This document shows positions 59,847-64,000 of a stretch of 64,000 nucleotides of DNA, in pieces. Within the stretch, counting starts at the first letter, position 1. Every line of letters starts with the position of its first letter. The translations under genes and the position numbers were made by a program. The notes beneath the pieces were generated by a model that was not told the DNA's origin, searched no databases, and saw nothing but the letters and a program-made list of their open reading frames with translations. The stretch comes from Streptomyces sp. SPB162 (GTDB lineage Bacteria; Actinomycetota; Actinomycetes; Streptomycetales; Streptomycetaceae): positions 4,471,001 through 4,535,000 of the forward strand of contig NZ_JAQFII010000001.1 of NCBI RefSeq assembly GCF_029504575.1, in the 5' to 3' direction.

Positions 59847-62800
59847 CTACAGGGCGGTCAGGGGGACCTGGACGGTGCGGATCTCGCCGTCGCCCAGGTG
59901 CAGCAGGCCGCGGCCGGGCTGGACGGCCTGGCCGATGGAGCCGCGCTGGAGTCGGACGCCGACCAGGTCGCCGTCCGACATGTTCTGCGGGGACAGCAGC
60001 AGGCCGCGGCGGGCCTTCTTCATCTCGACCTGCCAGCCGCCGAAGCCGCTGCAGATGTCCTCCGCGTCACCCGCGATGACCAGGCCGACCTCCTTGCCGG
60101 TCGCGTTGCGCACCACGGACTGGAAGACGTCCCCCGCGTCGCAGTTCCGCAGCAGCTCCGCGTCGTCCACGATGATCACGCCGGGGCCGTCGAAGCGGGA
60201 CAGCGCCTCCTGCAGCTCCGTCGAGCCGATGTCGTCGGTGCCGAAGAAGCCCACGACGCCCGGGGCGTGCTTGAGGCGGCGCAGCGGCGACTGGCGGCGC
60301 GGGGTGGCCAGGATGATCTGGGTGCCCGCGGTGAGGAACGAGCGCGTCATCGTCAGGAGCGCGGTGCTGCGCCCGGAGCGGGCGGGACCCGCGATGACGA
60401 AGGCGGGGGTGCCCTCGGCGAGGTTCGGGCCCAGCACGGTCAGCTGGTCGCCGCCGATGGCCGCCATCGACCAGAGCCGGCCGCCGCCGCGCAGGGACTG
60501 CTGCTCCTGCGGGTCGCGCATCTCCCACGCCTCTTCGAACCCGATCCGGGCGGGCAGCACGTCGACCCGGAACGGCCGGCGGGAGCGCGGTACGGAGCCG
60601 TCCCGGTCCTTGGCCGCGGCGCCGATGGCGTGCAGGGCCGCGGACTGGGCCTGGCCGCTGGGGTCCTCGGCGAGCAACGCCACATGCGTCTCGACGGCGC
60701 CCTGGGCGCGGAACGCCCGGCCCGGCGGGATCTTCGCGGGGATCTTGCGCGGGTTGAGGCCGATGAGGGACAGGTCGCCCGAGTCGCTGAGCTGCAGCGC
60801 GATCTTGTTCTCGGTGAGGGTGGAGATCCGGCCGAGCAGCAGCGACCGGTCACCCGTCATGATCACGTGGATGCCGACGGACGCGCCCTCGCGCATCAGT
60901 TGGAAGATCGTGTCGGTCAGCGAGCCGTTGTTGAGGTCGCCGAGCGAGGGGGTGAAGCCCTCCCAGCGGTCCAGCAGCAGCACGATGTGCGGCAGTCGGT
61001 CCGCCTCGGCGACCCCCGTCCGCTGCTCGTTGATGTCGGTGAAGCCGCCCTCGCCGAGCAGCGCCATCCGGCGCTGCACCTCGGCGGCGAGCTTGCCGAT
61101 CAGCCGGACCGCGCGGTCCGCCTCGTTGGAACGAACCACGGCGCCGCAGTGCGGCAGCGAGGACAGCGCCAGCAGCGCGCCGTTCCCGCAGTCCAGTGCG
61201 TAGAGGTGTACGTCCGCGCAGGAGTTGGAGCGGGCCAGCGAGCCGGCGATGGTGCGCAGCGCCTGGGAGCGGCCCATGCGCGGGGCCCCCGCGATCATCA
61301 GGTGGCCGAAGGTGGTCAGGTCGATCGAGGCGGTACGCCGCGCCTGCTCGCTCGGCAGGTCGTCGACCGCGTAGGGGGCCGGCAGCAGCCCGTCGCGGGA
61401 GGCGTTGACCGGGGCCTCCAGCTCGTCGATGACCATGCGTTCGGTGAGCGCGGGCAGCCACGGACTGTGCTGCGGCGCCAGCCCCAGCTGCTCGTTGGCG
61501 CCCTGGATGGCCTCGACGAGGACGGCGAGGTCGGTGAGCAGGTCGTCGTCGTTGGTGCGGGGACCCGACGGGCGTTCCGGAACCGGGCGGCCGAGGCCGT
61601 CCCAGCCGATCTGCACGGTCCACGGCGCGGGGGCCTTGGTGGCGACCTGGCCGGGCCGCCGGCCGCCGACGCGTCCGGACTGGAACGGCAGCAGCGACGA
61701 CGCGCCGAGCCGCACATACGCGCGGCCCGGGGTGGACTTGGCGATGTATCCGGCGTCCGGGGCGTCGATGACGTCGGACGACTCGCTGGCGTCGGTGACG
61801 CGCAGCGCGATGCGGAGGTTGGTGTTGGCGCGGATCTCGGGGGAGACGACGCCGGAGGGGCGCTGGGTGGCGAGGATGAGGTGGATACCGAGCGAGCGCC
61901 CTCGCTGCGCGATGTTGACCAGGCCCGTGACGAAGTCGGGCAGCTCACGGGCCATGGAGGCGAACTCGTCGATGACGATGAGCAGCCGGGGCATCGCCGC
62001 GAGCCCCGGGTTGGTGCGCATCGCGATGATGTAGTCCTCGAGGTCCTTGGCACCGGCTGCCGCCAGCGTGTGCTCACGGCGGCGCAGTTCGGCGCCGAGC
62101 GACTCCAGGGCCCGTTCCACCAGGTGGGTGTCGAGGTCGGTGACCATGCCGACGGTGTGCGGCAGCTTCACGCAGTCCTTGAAGGCCGCGCCGCCCTTGT
62201 AGTCGACGAGGACGAACGTCATCGCGTCCGGCCGGTTGGCGACCGCCAGCGAGGCCACGATGGTCTGCAGCAGCTCCGACTTGCCGGAACCGGTGGTGCC
62301 GGCGACCAGCCCGTGCGGCCCGTCGCGGACCAGGTCGATGGCGAACGCGCCGTCGAAGGACGAGCCGACCACGGCCTGGGTGGAGCGGCCGCCCATGCTC
62401 CAGCGGGCGGCGATCCCGCCGGCCGTGGGCGGCTCCATCTCGATCACGTCCAGCAGCCGGCAGGAGTCCGGCAGCGCCGAGCCCTCGTCACCGCTGACAT
62501 CGCGGATCGGGGCCATCGCGCGGGCCATCTGCTCGCCCCACGCGGCGGTCACGCAGTCCGGCCGTACACCGGAGACCGGCTCGACGCCGGCCATCGAGAC
62601 CTGCAGCAGCCCGTAGTAGTCCTCCTCGACGAGCGCGCGGCACTCCTCGGGAAGGAGCCGGCGGTCGGCGTCCAGGCAGATGAGGTGGATGCCGACACGT
62701 GGGCCGTCGCGCAGCACCTGCGTGAGGCCGGGCAGCGCGCGCAGCCGCCGGGAGCCGTCGAGGACGACGAGGATCGTCGGGCCGCCCCAGGCCTGGTTGG

Positions 62801-64000
62801 ACTGGGTGCCGGCCTCGCGGGCCGCGTCCTGGCGGGAGGTGACCTGGGCGAGCAGCTCGCTGATGCGGCGGGCGACGCTGTCGGCGTCGGTACCGATCAG
62901 GGCCAGCGCCGACTGGCCCTCGCGGGCCCTGGCGTGCGGGAGCCAGCGCACCCACTCCCAGCCCTCCCGGCCGCTGGGGTCGGTGAGCACGCAGATCTGC
63001 AGGTCCGCGGGGGAGTGCAGGGCGGCGGCCTGGGCGACCAGCCAGCGGCCGATGGCGCGCGGCAGTTCACCGCGCCCGGCGACGCCGAGCACGCCGTGCT
63101 GCTGCATGGGGACGGTCACCGGGACGTCGGACAGCTTCCGGGCCTCGTTGCGCTTGTGTTCCTCCTGGGCCGGGTCCGAGACCTGGACCTCGGTGGGGAG
63201 GGTTCCGGTGCCGACGCGCAGCATCCCGTAGTCCGGGTCGGAGCGCCGCCGCTCCCACAGCCGCTGGCTGGGCCCGGTCGCGGCGACCAGCACCTCGGCC
63301 GGGTCCGGGGCCTGGGTGCGGCGGGCGGCGGTGTCGGCGGCCATGGCCTTGCGGGCCTGCCGCTCGATCGACTCCTTGTGCGTCTCGTAGTCGGCGGTGG
63401 TCTGGCGGAACGACTTCTTGCCGTGCTTCTTGTCGTTCATGTAGTTGCCGACCATGGCGACCGGGCTGAGCACCGCCATGAACAGGAAGCGCGGCTGGTG
63501 CATCATCATCGCCATCAGCACCGCGCCGAAGAGCGGGATGATCGCCATCAGCCACGGCATGGGCCGGTTCTCGGACTGCTTGGGCTTGCTCGGCAGTTGG
63601 AAGTTGGTCGCGCGCGGCGGCGGGGTGATGCGCGGCGGCCGGTTGTAATCGAGCCCGGTGCCGTCCTCGGAGGGCTTGAGGGCGGTGTCGGGAAAGCTCG
63701 GCAGGCTCAGTTCCAGCAGGGTCTGTCCGGCGGCGACGACGCTGCGCGGCCGCCAGGGGCTCGCGTCGGTGAGCGGATTGCCGTCGATGGTGGCGGAGCT
63801 GCCGAAGGACGGGTGGACCGTGACCGTCCCGTCCACCGCGACGTCCACCTCCACCGCCGAGTGCGGCAGCGCCGGGTCGTTGAGGCGGATCCAGGCTTCG
63901 GGTCCGCTGCCGACGACGGCGACGCCGGGCCCGAGGCGGTGCACGCCACCCGCGTCGGGACCGCCGACGATCCGCACCTCCACCGTCCCCTGCGCGTCGG
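59847..64000 (-). CDS. FHA-FtsK/SpoIIIE type VII secretion ATPase (EccC-like), 5' end outside window
   Basis: More than 1380 residues. The frame is open to the window edge, and IVGGPDAGGVHRLGPG near GTG 63983 looks like the inside of a longer N-terminus, so I treat it as partial. Order: FHA-like domain (first 95 residues), two transmembrane helices (PWLMAIIPLFGAVLMAMM and RFLFMAVLSPVAMVGNYM), then three RecA-like FtsK domains. The first has a full Walker A (VAGTTGSGKSELLQT, about residue 560) and Walker B (LLIVIDEFAS). The second (GAPRMGRSQAL) and third (GPARSGRSTAL) lack the canonical Lys, with Arg there. This is the EccC layout, the motor that recognises WXG-type substrates. Confidence 0.88.
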   Translation of the reverse strand, partial: DAQGTVEVRIVGGPDAGGVHRLGPGVAVVGSGPEAWIRLNDPALPHSAVEVDVAVDGTVTVHPSFGSSATIDGNPLTDASPWRPRSVVAAGQTLLELSLPSFPDTALKPSEDGTGLDYNRPPRITPPPRATNFQLPSKPKQSENRPMPWLMAIIPLFGAVLMAMMMHQPRFLFMAVLSPVAMVGNYMNDKKHGKKSFRQTTADYETHKESIERQARKAMAADTAARRTQAPDPAEVLVAATGPSQRLWERRRSDPDYGMLRVGTGTLPTEVQVSDPAQEEHKRNEARKLSDVPVTVPMQQHGVLGVAGRGELPRAIGRWLVAQAAALHSPADLQICVLTDPSGREGWEWVRWLPHARAREGQSALALIGTDADSVARRISELLAQVTSRQDAAREAGTQSNQAWGGPTILVVLDGSRRLRALPGLTQVLRDGPRVGIHLICLDADRRLLPEECRALVEEDYYGLLQVSMAGVEPVSGVRPDCVTAAWGEQMARAMAPIRDVSGDEGSALPDSCRLLDVIEMEPPTAGGIAARWSMGGRSTQAVVGSSFDGAFAIDLVRDGPHGLVAGTTGSGKSELLQTIVASLAVANRPDAMTFVLVDYKGGAAFKDCVKLPHTVGMVTDLDTHLVERALESLGAELRRREHTLAAAGAKDLEDYIIAMRTNPGLAAMPRLLIVIDEFASMARELPDFVTGLVNIAQRGRSLGIHLILATQRPSGVVSPEIRANTNLRIALRVTDASESSDVIDAPDAGYIAKSTPGRAYVRLGASSLLPFQSGRVGGRRPGQVATKAPAPWTVQIGWDGLGRPVPERPSGPRTNDDDLLTDLAVLVEAIQGANEQLGLAPQHSPWLPALTERMVIDELEAPVNASRDGLLPAPYAVDDLPSEQARRTASIDLTTFGHLMIAGAPRMGRSQALRTIAGSLARSNSCADVHLYALDCGNGALLALSSLPHCGAVVRSNEADRAVRLIGKLAAEVQRRMALLGEGGFTDINEQRTGVAEADRLPHIVLLLDRWEGFTPSLGDLNNGSLTDTIFQLMREGASVGIHVIMTGDRSLLLGRISTLTENKIALQLSDSGDLSLIGLNPRKIPAKIPPGRAFRAQGAVETHVALLAEDPSGQAQSAALHAIGAAAKDRDGSVPRSRRPFRVDVLPARIGFEEAWEMRDPQEQQSLRGGGRLWSMAAIGGDQLTVLGPNLAEGTPAFVIAGPARSGRSTALLTMTRSFLTAGTQIILATPRRQSPLRRLKHAPGVVGFFGTDDIGSTELQEALSRFDGPGVIIVDDAELLRNCDAGDVFQSVVRNATGKEVGLVIAGDAEDICSGFGGWQVEMKKARRGLLLSPQNMSDGDLVGVRLQRGSIGQAVQPGRGLLHLGDGEIRTVQVPLTAL

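Overview
The window is very GC-rich and uses GTG, ATG and TTG starts with purine-rich ribosome binding sites. Its genes are typical of Streptomyces and close relatives: rex–hemACD–hemB, class I lysyl-tRNA synthetase divergent from argS, DUF2637 and DUF3558 proteins, and futalosine-pathway menaquinone genes. The likely source is a Streptomycetaceae chromosome (core region). No tRNA, rRNA, insertion sequence, integrase or CRISPR array was seen.

Layout: (1) 1-7.7 kb: a partial HAD hydrolase, a glutaredoxin-like protein, a DEDDh exonuclease, then the redox/heme block rex-hemA-hemC-hemD and hemB, with a Rex operator ahead of rex. (2) 7.9-17.7 kb: a secreted two-repeat protein, argS/lysS, a DUF2637 membrane protein, two DUF3558-like lipoproteins, RNA ligase rtcB and an SDR. 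(3) 17.8-28.3 kb is the accessory part: a GT87-like membrane glycosyltransferase, two related membrane-anchored/secreted esterases, a 1567-residue RHS polymorphic toxin with a WXG-like N-terminus followed by two overlapping, paralogous immunity genes, and a polysaccharide deacetylase. (4) 28.4-37.1 kb: hemL, a histidine phosphatase, a NodB-like Tat lipoprotein and the System II cytochrome c maturation operon resA-ccdA-resB-ccsB. (5) 37.2-45.4 kb: late menaquinone genes (UbiD-, UbiA- and UbiX-type) and mqnE, with a lipoprotein, a rhomboid protease, an Lrp regulator, a GNAT and a DUF4229 protein among them. (6) 45.5-58.4 kb: a dicarboxylate symporter, a DUF1707-FHA protein, then a fatty-acyl block (TetR, MaoC hydratase, long FabG, thiolase, acyl-CoA ligase, lipase, AraC regulator, second acyl-CoA ligase). 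(7) 58.5-64 kb: cold-shock protein, mqnA and an FHA/FtsK-type EccC ATPase cut by the window end.

The core genes form one respiratory theme. Heme is made from glutamyl-tRNA by HemA/HemL/HemB/HemC/HemD, attached to cytochrome c by ResB/CcsB with ResA/CcdA supplying reductant, and electrons are carried by menaquinone made through MqnA/MqnE and the UbiD/UbiA/UbiX enzymes. Rex (NADH/NAD+ sensing) sits at the head of the heme operon.

Five genes carry single-base-type frameshifts, three of them in short G or C runs (ccsB, the Lrp regulator, the TetR regulator) and two elsewhere (thiolase, DUF4229 protein). Because conserved sequence continues without gaps in the shifted frame, I think sequencing or assembly indels are more likely than decay, but this cannot be decided from the sequence. 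The best candidate for a poorly described system is the RHS toxin with tandem Imm50-like immunity genes, on the same window as a T7SS-type EccC ATPase.
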